Notes: generated from the letters alone by a model not told the origin. DNA of 64,000 nt from Flavobacterium sp. ACN2 (GCF_002303885.1 NZ_MRCM01000010.1:1-64000), one strand, 5' to 3'. Shown: positions 18,207 through 26,636, numbered from the stretch's first letter. Numbers and translations: made by a program.

Positions 18207-19034
18207 ATGTCAATAATTACCCTTACTACAGACTACGGCTTGAAAGATCACTTTGTGGGGTCGCTGAAGGGTAAAATACTTTCTGAAAATCCAGAAGTTC
18301 AGATCATTGACATTTCTCATGACATTGATCCCTTTAATACTGCCGAAGCAAGTTATATTATTGGAGCCGCTTATTTGAGCTTTCCAAAAGGAACAGTTCA
18401 TCTTATTGGCGTTGATATTGAGCGTAATAAAGAAAACCAGCACATTGCTATGCAGTGGAACGATCATTATTTTATTTGTGCCGATAACGGAATCTTGAGT
18501 ATGCTGACGCAAAAAATTGTTCCTCAGAAAATTGTCGCAATTAATATCCATGATCGCTTCCCAATTGAAGCTACCGATTTGGATATTTTTATTCAAGTAG
18601 CTTCTCACCTATCTAGAGGTGGCTTATTGAATGTAATTGGAAAAGAGATTTCATCTATTAAAGAAGCTACCGAATTGCAAGCTCTTGTAGCCGACGATGG
18701 AAATTCAATAAAAGGAAACATCATTTACATCGATCATTTTGGAAACGTGGTAACGAATATTTCTAAAAAACAATTCTTAGAAATTTCACGCGGACGTCCG
18801 TACGAAATTGTGATGAGTCCAAAAAGCATCAAAACCATTCTGCCCAATTATTCGGCTATCGCAACTTCAGACAAATACCCAATTAAAACGTATGAAGGAG
18901 AAAAACTGGCGATTTTTAATGAAGCCGGTTTTCTGGAAATTGCTATTTTTAGAAGCAATCCTTCTAAAGTGGGTTCCGCAAACAGTCTCCTTGGGTTGAA
19001 CTACCGTGATGTGATTACGATTAAATTCTCGTAA
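18207..19034 (+). CDS. SAM hydroxide adenosyltransferase family protein (DUF62, fluorinase/chlorinase superfamily)
   Basis: A 275-residue cytosolic protein. The N-terminal domain begins IITLTTDYGLKDHFVGSLKG, containing the Asp and Tyr of the SAM pocket, and includes IDISHDIDPFNTAEASYII and the FICADNGILSML loop. The C-terminal beta-barrel contains GNIIYIDHFGNVVTNIS. Characterised members hydrolyse SAM to adenosine and methionine. The short loop here does not suggest a halogenase, but I cannot exclude it. The gene is followed by a long inverted repeat that holds the next promoter. Confidence 0.88.
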   Translation: MSIITLTTDYGLKDHFVGSLKGKILSENPEVQIIDISHDIDPFNTAEASYIIGAAYLSFPKGTVHLIGVDIERNKENQHIAMQWNDHYFICADNGILSMLTQKIVPQKIVAINIHDRFPIEATDLDIFIQVASHLSRGGLLNVIGKEISSIKEATELQALVADDGNSIKGNIIYIDHFGNVVTNISKKQFLEISRGRPYEIVMSPKSIKTILPNYSAIATSDKYPIKTYEGEKLAIFNEAGFLEIAIFRSNPSKVGSANSLLGLNYRDVITIKFS

Positions 19035-19037
19035 ATT

Positions 19038-19216
19038 AATTTTAGATTTTAGAATTCAGATTTTAGATTTGAAAACGCTAAACTTTGGAATTTGGAATTT
19101 CTCTATTGGAATTTTATTTTTTTATAAAAACAACAATCAAATTTGGTATTTTTGCGCACCTGTAAGACTTTAGGCAATTCAAAAAATCTAAAATCAACAG
19201 TCTAAAATCTAAAATT
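19038..19216. repeat. Imperfect 33-bp inverted repeat enclosing a promoter
   Basis: Arms 19038-19070 and 19184-19216 are near-perfect reverse complements built from TTTAGATTTTAGA-like units, mismatched only in the middle. Between them lies a perfect -7 element TATTTTTG (19147-19154). The start of the monooxygenase-fold gene is 6 nt after the right arm, so a transcript from this promoter would carry only the right arm. Confidence 0.7.
19147..19154 (+). promoter_or_regulatory. -7 promoter element TATTTTTG
   Basis: A full match to Bacteroidota TAnnTTTG, about 70 nt upstream of the start at 19223. I see no clear -33 element. Confidence 0.5.
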
Positions 19217-19222
19217 GAATAC

Positions 19223-19519
19223 ATGTTTGTTCGAATAGTAAAAATGAGTTTTCACGAAGAAAAAATTCCTGATTTTCTGGAGAATTTTGAATCTGTGAAA
19301 GAGAAAATACGAAATGCCGAAGGAAATCGTTTTTTAGAATTGTATCAGGACAAAAATGATAAATGTATCTTTTTTACCTACAGTTATTGGGAAACCGAAG
19401 AAGATTTAGAAAATTACAGAAACTCTGAACTATTTAATACCGTTTGGGATTTTACAAAAAAACTATTCAATGCAAAACCAGAAGCGTGGAGCGTTGATAA
19501 ATTGGTGAGTTTAAATTAA
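19223..19519 (+). CDS. Antibiotic-biosynthesis-monooxygenase-fold protein
   Basis: A 98-residue dimeric alpha/beta barrel candidate. MFVRIVKMSFHEEKIPDFLENFESVKEKIRNAEGNRFLELYQD and FFTYSYWETEEDLENYRNSELFNTVWDFTKKLFNAKPEAWSV follow the ABM-domain pattern (strand, helix, strand, W-E/D-x-x-E/D helix). Such small proteins act as quinol oxygenases or heme-binding proteins, or have no known substrate. It lies just upstream of gldF, separated by a palindromic element. Confidence 0.8.
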   Translation: MFVRIVKMSFHEEKIPDFLENFESVKEKIRNAEGNRFLELYQDKNDKCIFFTYSYWETEEDLENYRNSELFNTVWDFTKKLFNAKPEAWSVDKLVSLN

Positions 19520-19528
19520 AATGATATC

Positions 19529-19644
19529 TAACCGCAAAGAACGCAAGTTTTTTTCTTAACAAGCTTTATAAAAACGCTAAGTTCGCAAAGCTTTCAGCAA
19601 AAACTTTTCGAACATTGCGTAAAACTTTGCGTTCTTTGCGGTTA
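19529..19644. repeat. Palindromic element with 18-bp perfect arms
   Basis: TAACCGCAAAGAACGCAA (19529-19546) and its exact reverse complement (19627-19644) enclose 80 bp with further related CGCAAAG / CTTTGCG phrases. It fills the gap between the monooxygenase-fold gene and gldF. The vocabulary (GCAAAG, GCGTTCTTTGCGG) recurs in the element at 23449-23695 and, in part, near 180-260. Confidence 0.85.
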
Positions 19645-19666
19645 GAAAAAACTTGAAACAAAATAT

Positions 19667-20392
19667 ATGAAGTCTATAATTCTAAGAGAAATAAAATCCT
19701 TTTTTGGTTCTCCTATTGGCTACTTGGTCATTGCGATTTTCTTAATCAGCAACGGACTCTTTTTATGGGTATTTGAAGGAGATTATAATATTCTAAATAC
19801 AGGTTATGCCGATTTAACTCCGTTTTTCACATTGGCGCCATGGATTTTAATTTTCTTGATTCCAGCAGTAACCATGAGAAGTTTCTCTGACGAAAAAAAA
19901 CAAGGAACTTTAGAATTACTTTTGACAAAACCTTTATCAATCTGGGAAATTGTAAATGGTAAATTTTTTGGTTCATTTTTGTTGATCATTTTAGCCATTA
20001 TTCCAACCTTAATTTATGTAAAAGTAATTTCAGATTTAGGTTCGCCAGAAGGCAATATTGATATGGGAAGCACAATTGGTTCTTATTTCGGACTGTTATT
20101 TCTAATTGCTTCTTATTCCGCAATCGGAATCTTCACTTCTACCCTTTCCGAAAATCAGATTGTGGCTTTTATTGTTGCCGTTTTCTTATGCTTTTTCTTT
20201 TATTTTGGTTTCGAAGGGCTGGCTACTTTAATACCTGGTTCAAACAATTTTATTTCGGTTTTAGGAATGCAGAATCATTTTAAAAGTATGAGCCGTGGTG
20301 TCATCGATACTCGAGATATTATTTATTTCTTAAGCATTGCTATCGCTTTCTTGTCTTTTACTGTTTACCAATTAAAATCTTTTAAAGCCTAA
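19667..20392 (+). CDS. gldF: Gliding-motility ABC transporter permease GldF
   Basis: A 241-residue inner-membrane permease with six hydrophobic segments and the ABC-2 pattern MRSFSDEKKQGTLELLLTKPLSIWEIVNGKFFGSF near residues 65-105. In F. johnsoniae, GldF, GldG and the ATPase GldA form an ABC transporter required for gliding, whose cargo is unknown. The stop overlaps the gldG start by 1 nt. gldA is not in this window. Confidence 0.93.
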   Translation: MKSIILREIKSFFGSPIGYLVIAIFLISNGLFLWVFEGDYNILNTGYADLTPFFTLAPWILIFLIPAVTMRSFSDEKKQGTLELLLTKPLSIWEIVNGKFFGSFLLIILAIIPTLIYVKVISDLGSPEGNIDMGSTIGSYFGLLFLIASYSAIGIFTSTLSENQIVAFIVAVFLCFFFYFGFEGLATLIPGSNNFISVLGMQNHFKSMSRGVIDTRDIIYFLSIAIAFLSFTVYQLKSFKA

Positions 20393-22077
20393 TGAAACTA
20401 TCTACAAAGCAAAATTTAAAGACATTAGGCATCACTATTTTTATTTTAGTTGTTCTAAATGTTTTCGGAACACTCTTTTTTCATCGTTTTGATTTAACCA
20501 AAGACAAACGTTATACCTTATCGCCAACTTCTTTAGGGATTGTAAAACAAGTTCAGAATCCGCTTTCTATAAAAATTTATATGGCTGGCGATCTTCCTGC
20601 AGATTTTAGACGTTTGCAGCAGGAAACCAAACAGTTATTAGAAGAATTTCAAGCCTATAACAGCAATATTGTTTTTGAATTTGTTGATCCTTTAGAAAAT
20701 GAAGAAGAAAGTGACGAATTGACAAAATCACTTTTCCAAAAAGGCTTAACTCCAATAAATATTACAGTCGACGACAAAGGAAAACAATCTCAAGCAATGG
20801 TTTTTCCTTGGGCAGTTGCAGTTTATAATAACAAAGAAGTTAATATTCCATTATTAAAAAATATAATGGGAGCTTCTACAACTCAGAAAGTAATCGGATC
20901 AATTCAACATTTAGAATATTCTATTGCCGATGCTATCAATAAAATCACAAAAGACAAACAGAAAAAAGTTGCGATCATAAAAGGAAATGGCGAATTGAAC
21001 GAAGTTCACGTTGCAAAAATGCTAATGCAGATTCGCGAAAGCTATTTCATTGGCCCTTTCACTTTGGATTCTGTTGCTAAAGATCCGAATGGGACTTTAA
21101 ATGCATTAAAAAAATACGATTTAGCCATTATTTCTAAGCCAACAGAAAAATTCTCTGACGAAGAAAAAGAGGTTCTGGATCAGTTTATTATGAACGGCGG
21201 AAAAACGCTTTGGCTAATTGACCAAGTGGCTGCCGATATGGATAGTTTGTATAATGATATGGGTGCAACTCTGGCATATCCAAGAGATTTAAATCTAAAC
21301 GATATGTTCTTTAAATACGGATTCAGAATTAATCCTGATTTAATTAAAGACGAACAGGGAACTCCGATAAAATTAGCAACTGGTGAACAAGGAAGCGCTA
21401 CACAATATCAGGATTTTATCTGGAAATTTGCTCCACAGGTTTTTCCAACGAGCCAACACCCTATTGTTAAAAATCTAGGCGGAATTAAATTCGATTTCAC
21501 AAATCCGATTGACACTTTGAAAAACGGAATCAAGAAAACCGTTTTATTGCAATCTTCCCAATACTCTAAAACAATTGGTTCTCCTGTAGAAGTTAACCTA
21601 AACATGGTTACCGAAAAAACAACTCCGCAGGATTATTTGAATAAAGGAAATAAACCATTAGCGGTTTTATTGGAAGGTTCCTTTCATTCTGCTTTTGAAA
21701 ACAGAGTATTGCCTTTTAAAGACAATTCTTTTACAGCACAAGGAAAACCAAATAAAATGATTGTGGTTGCTGACGGAGACATTGCAAGAAATCAATTGGA
21801 TAAAAACATGATGCCAGTTGAGTTAGGTTACGACCAGAGAACAGGAAATCTATATGATAATAAAGACTTCGTAATGAATTGTATCAATTATCTTTTAGAC
21901 GATACTGGACTTATTAACATTAGAAGTAAAGATGTAGAACTGCCTTTATTAGATAAAGAAAAAGTTTACGAAAGCTATACCTTTACTCAATTCATAACTA
22001 TCGGAGTTCCAATTCTAATTTTATTGGTTTTCGGACTTGTATTTACTTTTGTAAGAAAAAGAAAATACAGTAAATAG
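20392..22077 (+). CDS. gldG: Gliding-motility ABC transporter component GldG
   Basis: A 561-residue protein with one N-terminal and one C-terminal membrane helix (about 13-32 and 533-553) and a large periplasmic region, as in GldG. Markers are FDLTKDKRYTLSPTS near residue 33, FEFVDPLENEEESDELTKSLFQKGL, and GGKTLWLIDQVAADMDSLY. It begins on the last base of the gldF stop codon, so the two are translationally coupled. It is the presumed substrate-binding or regulatory partner of GldA-GldF. Confidence 0.93.
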   Translation: MKLSTKQNLKTLGITIFILVVLNVFGTLFFHRFDLTKDKRYTLSPTSLGIVKQVQNPLSIKIYMAGDLPADFRRLQQETKQLLEEFQAYNSNIVFEFVDPLENEEESDELTKSLFQKGLTPINITVDDKGKQSQAMVFPWAVAVYNNKEVNIPLLKNIMGASTTQKVIGSIQHLEYSIADAINKITKDKQKKVAIIKGNGELNEVHVAKMLMQIRESYFIGPFTLDSVAKDPNGTLNALKKYDLAIISKPTEKFSDEEKEVLDQFIMNGGKTLWLIDQVAADMDSLYNDMGATLAYPRDLNLNDMFFKYGFRINPDLIKDEQGTPIKLATGEQGSATQYQDFIWKFAPQVFPTSQHPIVKNLGGIKFDFTNPIDTLKNGIKKTVLLQSSQYSKTIGSPVEVNLNMVTEKTTPQDYLNKGNKPLAVLLEGSFHSAFENRVLPFKDNSFTAQGKPNKMIVVADGDIARNQLDKNMMPVELGYDQRTGNLYDNKDFVMNCINYLLDDTGLINIRSKDVELPLLDKEKVYESYTFTQFITIGVPILILLVFGLVFTFVRKRKYSK

Positions 22078-22116
22078 ATGTTAATAAAAAAATGTAATAC
22101 TTTGGATAGTTTAAGA

Positions 22117-22124
22117 TATATTTG
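22117..22124 (+). promoter_or_regulatory. -7 promoter element of dnaN
   Basis: TATATTTG matches TAnnTTTG fully, 60 nt before the dnaN start. No well-spaced -33 motif is evident. Confidence 0.55.
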
Positions 22125-22184
22125 TAATCCGTATATTTAGCCCCAAAATAGATAAAAAGCTTATCAAAAAATAAAATAAAGCAG

Positions 22185-23303
22185 ATGAAATTTATAGTAT
22201 CGAGTTCGTACTTATTAAAACAATTACAAGTTTTAGGTAGTGTAATCAATAGCAACAATACGTTGCCAATTTTAGACAACTTTTTGTTTGAACTAAACAA
22301 TAATGAGTTGACCGTTTCGGCTTCAGATCTTGAAACGACTATGTCGGCTACATTATCTATCGATTCTACAAGCAAAGGAAGTGTAGCTGTTCCAGCGAAA
22401 CTTTTGCTTGAAATTTTAAAAACTTTCCCTGAGCAGCCGTTAACTTTTACTGTTGAAGACAATAACACAGTAGAGATTAGCTCTAATTCTGGTAAATATG
22501 CCTTGGCTTATGCTGCAGGAGAAGAATTCCCTAAAGCAGTAAGTCTTGAAGATCCATCTGTAACACTTGTTCCTGCAGAGGTTTTGGCAACTGCGGTAAG
22601 CAAAACTATCTTCGCAGCAGGAAACGATGATTTACGTCCGGTAATGTCTGGAGTATTCTTTCAGTTTTCACCAGAAGGATTAATCTTCGTGGCAACAGAT
22701 GCTCACAAATTGGTAAAATACTCTCGTACAGACGTTAAAGCGTCTCAAGTTGCAGATTTTATCATGCCTAAAAAACCTTTAAACATTTTAAAAAGTATTT
22801 TAGGAACTTCTGATGCTGAAGTAAAAATTGAATACAACGATTCAAATGCGACTTTCTCATTTGACAATTATATCTTAATGTGTCGTTTAATCGATGGGAA
22901 ATATCCAAACTACGAAGCGGTAATTCCAAAAGAAAATCCAAACAAATTAATGATTGACCGTTCTTTATTCTTAAGCTCTGTTCGTCGTGTTGCGATTTTC
23001 TCTAACAAAACTACACACCAGATTCGTTTGAAAATTGCTGGAGCAGAATTAAACGTTTCTGCTGAAGACATCGATTACTCAAACAAAGCAGAAGAAAGAT
23101 TGACTTGTGATTATCAAGGTGATGATTTACAAATTGGTTTCAACTCTCGTTTCTTAACTGAAATGCTAACAAACCTACAGTCTGACATGATTATGCTTGA
23201 AATGTCTTTACCAAACAGAGCTGGTATTTTAACGCCTGTTGATGGTTTAGAAGAAGGAGAAACAGTAACAATGCTTGTAATGCCTGTAATGTTAAATAGT
23301 TAA
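22185..23303 (+). CDS. dnaN: DNA polymerase III beta sliding clamp
   Basis: A 372-residue clamp of normal length, forming the dimeric ring that tethers polymerase III. Three repeated clamp domains are visible, with SSSYLLKQLQVLGSVINSNNTLPILDNFLF at the N-terminus, DDLRPVMSGVFFQF mid-protein, and the conserved C-terminal strand ETVTMLVMPVMLNS contributing to the client-peptide pocket. As in other Bacteroidota it is not next to dnaA but beside gldFG. It has its own -7 element and terminator. Confidence 0.97.
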   Translation: MKFIVSSSYLLKQLQVLGSVINSNNTLPILDNFLFELNNNELTVSASDLETTMSATLSIDSTSKGSVAVPAKLLLEILKTFPEQPLTFTVEDNNTVEISSNSGKYALAYAAGEEFPKAVSLEDPSVTLVPAEVLATAVSKTIFAAGNDDLRPVMSGVFFQFSPEGLIFVATDAHKLVKYSRTDVKASQVADFIMPKKPLNILKSILGTSDAEVKIEYNDSNATFSFDNYILMCRLIDGKYPNYEAVIPKENPNKLMIDRSLFLSSVRRVAIFSNKTTHQIRLKIAGAELNVSAEDIDYSNKAEERLTCDYQGDDLQIGFNSRFLTEMLTNLQSDMIMLEMSLPNRAGILTPVDGLEEGETVTMLVMPVMLNS

Positions 23304-23409
23304 CATTAAAGTTTCTTTCTGTTACAGGGATATTTTTTAGTTTTAAATAAAAGATCTATCATTGTAAAAAAAAAGATATCGCTATTAACCAACCATTTTT
23401 TATACCTAG

Positions 23410-23440
23410 AAACCGCAATTCCCATAAAGAGTTGCGGTTT
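23410..23440 (+). terminator. Terminator of dnaN
   Basis: Stem AAACCGCAA (23410-23418) with TTGCGGTTT (23432-23440) followed by T-rich DNA. Confidence 0.8.
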
Positions 23441-23448
23441 TTTATTTT

Positions 23449-23695
23449 GTTTCAGGTTTCAAGTCTCAGGTTTCAAGTTGATATGCTTTTTCTTTAATTT
23501 TTAACGCAAAGTGCGCTAAGTTTCCTTTTCTCTAGGTCTTTATAAAGAATAAAAGTTCGCAAAGCTTTGTGTGCTTAGCATTCTAAAAAAAATAAACATA
23601 AAACTTAGCGAACTTTGCGTAAAATCTTAGCGCACTTCGCGGTTAGAAAAACGAATAGCATATCAACTTGAAACCTAAAACATCAAACCTGAAAC
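23449..23695. repeat. Three-level nested palindromic element
   Basis: Outer arms GTTTCAGGTTT (23449-23459) and AAACCTGAAAC (23685-23695); middle arms of 20 bp, perfect, at 23468-23487 and 23657-23676; inner arms around AAGTGCGCTAAG (from about 23502) and CTTAGCGCACTT (to about 23638). The inner vocabulary matches the element at 19529-19644. The whole 247 bp lies neatly between a terminator and the next gene, as expected of a self-contained mobile or processed element. Confidence 0.8.
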
Positions 23696-23707
23696 AACAA
23701 TTTTCTA

Positions 23708-23715
23708 TATCTTTG
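23708..23715 (+). promoter_or_regulatory. -7 element placed for a nearly leaderless transcript
   Basis: TATCTTTG, a full TAnnTTTG match, ends 4 nt before the ATG of the DsbA-like gene, so transcription should begin at or beside the start codon. Confidence 0.55.
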
Positions 23716-23719
23716 TAAA

Positions 23720-24349
23720 ATGAAAATAGAAATTTGGTCGGACATCATGTGTCCGTTTTGTTATATCGGAAAAAGACAGTTGGAAACTGCACTTGCAGTA
23801 TTTCCTAATGATGAATTTGAAATTGAATGGAAAAGCTTTCAGCTGGATCCAACCATTACTTCACAACCTGACATGGACGTTTATACGTTCTTATCGGAAA
23901 GAAAAGGCATGTCGATTGAACAATCTAAAGAAATGCATAAAGGAGTTGCAGAACGCGCTAAAAGCGTTGGTTTAGATTATAATTTTGATAAGGCTGTTAT
24001 CTCAAATTCTTTAAACGCGCATAGAATCATTCAATTGGCTAAAACTAAAAATATTGGCGATCGAATGGAAGAAATATTCTTTAAAGCTTATTTTACTGAT
24101 GGAGAAGATTTAAACAATGGTCAAACCTTGATTAAATTAGGAATGCAGGCAGGTTTAGAAGAAAATGAAATTAGAGAAGTTCTAGAAAGCGAAGATTTAT
24201 TTGTTAAAGAGGTACAATCAGATATTAAAGAAGCTGCTGAAATTGGAGTTCAAGGAGTTCCTTTCTTTGTATTTGATCGCAAATATGCCGTTTCGGGTGC
24301 TCAGCCTATAGAAACCTTTGTAAAAACAATTCAGGAAGTTTTAAAATAA
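23720..24349 (+). CDS. DsbA family oxidoreductase, FrnE-like
   Basis: A 209-residue thioredoxin-fold protein with active-site motif CPFC (Cys11, Cys14) right after the first strand MKIEIWSDIM, a helical insertion, and the cis-Pro loop GVQGVPFFVFD near residue 175. It has no signal peptide, so it is cytosolic, as in the FrnE / polyketide-type subfamily of DsbA proteins. It probably acts as a thiol isomerase or in stress protection, with no partner gene nearby. A -7 element ends 4 nt before its ATG. Confidence 0.9.
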   Translation: MKIEIWSDIMCPFCYIGKRQLETALAVFPNDEFEIEWKSFQLDPTITSQPDMDVYTFLSERKGMSIEQSKEMHKGVAERAKSVGLDYNFDKAVISNSLNAHRIIQLAKTKNIGDRMEEIFFKAYFTDGEDLNNGQTLIKLGMQAGLEENEIREVLESEDLFVKEVQSDIKEAAEIGVQGVPFFVFDRKYAVSGAQPIETFVKTIQEVLK

Positions 24350-24370
24350 AACTTTAAGCTTTACAAAACG

Positions 24371-24408
24371 TAAAAGCGTGCTGTTTATATATAAACAGCA
24401 CGCTTTTA
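24371..24408. terminator. Perfect 38-bp palindrome acting as bidirectional terminator
   Basis: The two 19-bp halves (24371-24389 and 24390-24408) are exact reverse complements, with the core CAGCACGC. It lies between the convergent DsbA-like gene and the 43-residue gene. Confidence 0.8.
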
Positions 24409-24440
24409 TTATTTAGCTCTACTTTGAATAACTAAAAAAA

Positions 24441-24572
24441 TTAATGACCAGCTCTACCTTTTGAATCTGTTGATTTTGTTGTAGTGCTTTTTCCTCTAGA
24501 ACCAGATGTTGATTTTTGAGTTTTTCCAGAATCTTTCATTCCAGATTTCGAATCTTTTTTTGAAGTTTCCAT
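24441..24572 (-). CDS. 43-residue Ser/Thr/Lys/Gly-rich small protein
   Basis: A very short gene I read directly. It starts METSKKDSKSGMKDSGKTQK and ends KGRAGH before a TAA. It consists almost wholly of Ser, Thr, Lys, Gly and Asp with no hydrophobic core, so it should be disordered and basic. It fits between the palindromic terminator at 24371-24408 and a plausible upstream AT-rich promoter region. Such small hydrophilic proteins in this group are often stress-induced, but I recognise no named family. Coding status is inferred from the clean start, stop and composition. Confidence 0.6.
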   Translation of the reverse strand: METSKKDSKSGMKDSGKTQKSTSGSRGKSTTTKSTDSKGRAGH

Positions 24573-24798
24573 AATGTTATAATTTTTTAAATTATTAATA
24601 GATACAAAGTTGCAAAATACGCAAGTGCTTATATTACAGAATTATATTTGAATATTACAAAATAGAAATTAAGCCAAAACGCTACGGAAACAAATCATGT
24701 AAAAATAAAGCTGAATCTTATAAATTATTTAAGTATCTAATTTTCAACTTTGTGTATATCATAAAGATAAAAATACTTACTAATTTAAAATAGCAGCC

Positions 24799-25116
24799 AT
24801 GAGAACAGAAAGCAACTACAGAAAAACTGCCAAATTAAATGATTTTAAATGCAGTAAACCCGATCACGTTGATACTGCACATGAAAATGAAGCAATGGAC
24901 GAAAACTTTACTTCGGGACAAAATCACGATACCAACTATAGAAATCAATGCGATCATTTTTCTGATGATTGTTACGAAATCGTAGAGAGCGGACTAAATC
25001 TGGCTGAGGACAATACTTTTCCTTCCTATAACGAATCAAATCCTTATAACAGTTATAATCTAGATAATGAAGATGATAAATATAACTGTCCTCCTTATAG
25101 AAATTTTGAATACTAA
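24799..25116 (+). CDS. Hypothetical hydrophilic Asn/Asp-rich protein
   Basis: A 105-residue acidic soluble protein with no signal peptide or membrane segment. It has several Cys and His residues (FKCSKPDHVDTAHE, NQCDHFSDDCYEI) that could bind a metal, and a tail rich in Asn, Tyr and Asp (NESNPYNSYNLDNEDDKYNCPPY). I recognise no family. It ends 16 nt before the DUF202 gene on the same strand, so the two probably form an operon. Confidence 0.65.
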   Translation: MRTESNYRKTAKLNDFKCSKPDHVDTAHENEAMDENFTSGQNHDTNYRNQCDHFSDDCYEIVESGLNLAEDNTFPSYNESNPYNSYNLDNEDDKYNCPPYRNFEY

Positions 25117-25132
25117 AAATCCTAAAACAGTT

Positions 25133-25519
25133 ATGTCGCCAAAAAATGATCAGGAAGTTATGAATGAATACTTGTCTAATGAAAGAACTTTATTAGCATG
25201 GCTTCGCACTGGAATTGGGATCATGGTTTTCGGATTTGTAGCAGTAAAATTTTCCTTATTTCTAAAACATGTTCCCGCTAAACATCTAGCAGAAACTGTT
25301 CCGCCCAACAGCAATTTCACCATTTATTTGGGTATTGGTTTATTAATTGCAGGAGCATTGACTATTTTACTGTCCTATCTACGTTACATCCACACTATCA
25401 AACTATTAAAAAAAGGAAAGTATCAGTATTCAACCGCAATGCTTACCTTTATTACAATGATGCTGTTTGTATTGAGTATATCACTCATAGCCTATCTAAT
25501 TATCGCAGCAAGTGCATAA
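25133..25519 (+). CDS. DUF202 (YidH family) small membrane protein
   Basis: A 128-residue inner-membrane protein. I chose the start at 25133 because the family begins with MNEYLSNERTLLAWLRTGIGIMVFGF, whereas the extra 22 residues from 25067 overlap the previous gene and look non-native. It has three membrane helices (about residues 29-47, 66-88 and 104-126). Function of the family is unknown. The gene sits between a hydrophilic hypothetical protein and the ligase-associated repair cluster, 41 nt before the exonuclease gene. Confidence 0.85.
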   Translation: MSPKNDQEVMNEYLSNERTLLAWLRTGIGIMVFGFVAVKFSLFLKHVPAKHLAETVPPNSNFTIYLGIGLLIAGALTILLSYLRYIHTIKLLKKGKYQYSTAMLTFITMMLFVLSISLIAYLIIAASA

Positions 25520-25560
25520 AAATGATCTAATTGCCAAATTTTCTAATGATCTAATAAAAA

Positions 25561-26565
25561 ATGAATCCGCCATTATTACAATTTAACGACAAAGGAATTT
25601 ACTGCCAACAGGCAGATGTTTATCTTGATCCTTGGCGGCCAGTTACCAATGCCATAATAACACATGGCCATTCTGATCATGCACGTTGGGGACATCAAAA
25701 TTATATTACTCATTATTCCAATATTCCAATTATAAAACATCGTTTGGGAGACATTAATGTTTCGGGGAAAAACTGGAATGAAACTTTTACTATAAACGGC
25801 GTAAAATTCTCTTTTCACCCTGCTGGCCATATAATTGGTTCAGCACAAATTAGAGTGGAATACAAAGGCGAAATATGGGTTTTTACAGGCGATTACAAAA
25901 CAGAAGACGACGGAATTTCAGTTCCATACGAAGTCGTAAAATGCCATTCCTTTATAACCGAATGTACTTTCGGACTTCCCGCTTTTAAATGGGAACCACA
26001 AGCAAATGTTATGACTGAAATTAATAATTGGTGGGCCGAGAATCGTGCAGAAGGAAAAACCTCTGTCTTATTTGGATATTCTTTAGGAAAAGCACAAAGA
26101 TTATTAAAAAATCTCGACACAAGCATTGGACAAATTTACACGCATGGCGCAATTGAAAATATGACCAATATTGTGCGCCCAATGATTGATATGCCACCAA
26201 CTACACGCGTAACGGCCGAAACTAAAAAAGAAGATTTATTAGGCAATATTGTAATTGCTCCGCCAAGCGCACACGGAAGCACTTGGATTCGAAAAATGAC
26301 TCCTTTTGTAACTGGGACAGCAAGCGGTTGGATGGCTTTTAGAGGAGCAAGACGCAGACGAGCCGTTGACCGCGGATTTGTCTTAAGCGATCACTGCGAT
26401 TGGACCGGTTTATTGGAAAGCATAAAAGCAACAGGCGCAGAAAGAGTAATCTGCACTCATGGATATTCTGATATTTTTTCGAGATATCTAAGAGAATTAG
26501 GTTACGATTCCCGAACAGCCAACACGCAATACGAAGGAGAAACAAATGACATAGAGGAAAGTTAA
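25561..26565 (+). CDS. Ligase-associated DNA exonuclease (metallo-beta-lactamase fold)
   Basis: A 334-residue cytosolic MBL/beta-CASP-type nuclease. The zinc motif THGHSDHARWG gives His35, His37, Asp39 and His40; further metal ligands lie in HPAGHIIGSAQIRVE, FTGDYKTEDD and the C-terminal CTHGYSDIFSRYL. Members of this family always accompany an ATP-dependent ligase and an Lhr-like helicase in the ligase-associated DNA damage response cluster. It is related in fold to SNM1-type nucleases and is the first gene of the cluster here. Confidence 0.92.
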   Translation: MNPPLLQFNDKGIYCQQADVYLDPWRPVTNAIITHGHSDHARWGHQNYITHYSNIPIIKHRLGDINVSGKNWNETFTINGVKFSFHPAGHIIGSAQIRVEYKGEIWVFTGDYKTEDDGISVPYEVVKCHSFITECTFGLPAFKWEPQANVMTEINNWWAENRAEGKTSVLFGYSLGKAQRLLKNLDTSIGQIYTHGAIENMTNIVRPMIDMPPTTRVTAETKKEDLLGNIVIAPPSAHGSTWIRKMTPFVTGTASGWMAFRGARRRRAVDRGFVLSDHCDWTGLLESIKATGAERVICTHGYSDIFSRYLRELGYDSRTANTQYEGETNDIEES

Positions 26566-26636
26566 ATTCCAAAATAAATAAATTCCAAATTCCAAAAACC
26601 ATCAACAGACAACTTTCAACCATCAACTAAATTCAA

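Larger units (their letters stand above)
23304..23719. other. Gene-free region between dnaN and the DsbA-like gene
   Basis: The stretch holds the dnaN terminator (23410-23440) and then a three-level nested palindrome (23449-23695), listed separately. I see no missed reading frame or RNA gene outside these. Confidence 0.7.

Noticed and set aside
25067..25132. Upstream start for the DUF202 gene
   Set aside because: It overlaps the preceding gene and adds residues absent from the family; the start at 25133 fits the conserved N-terminus.
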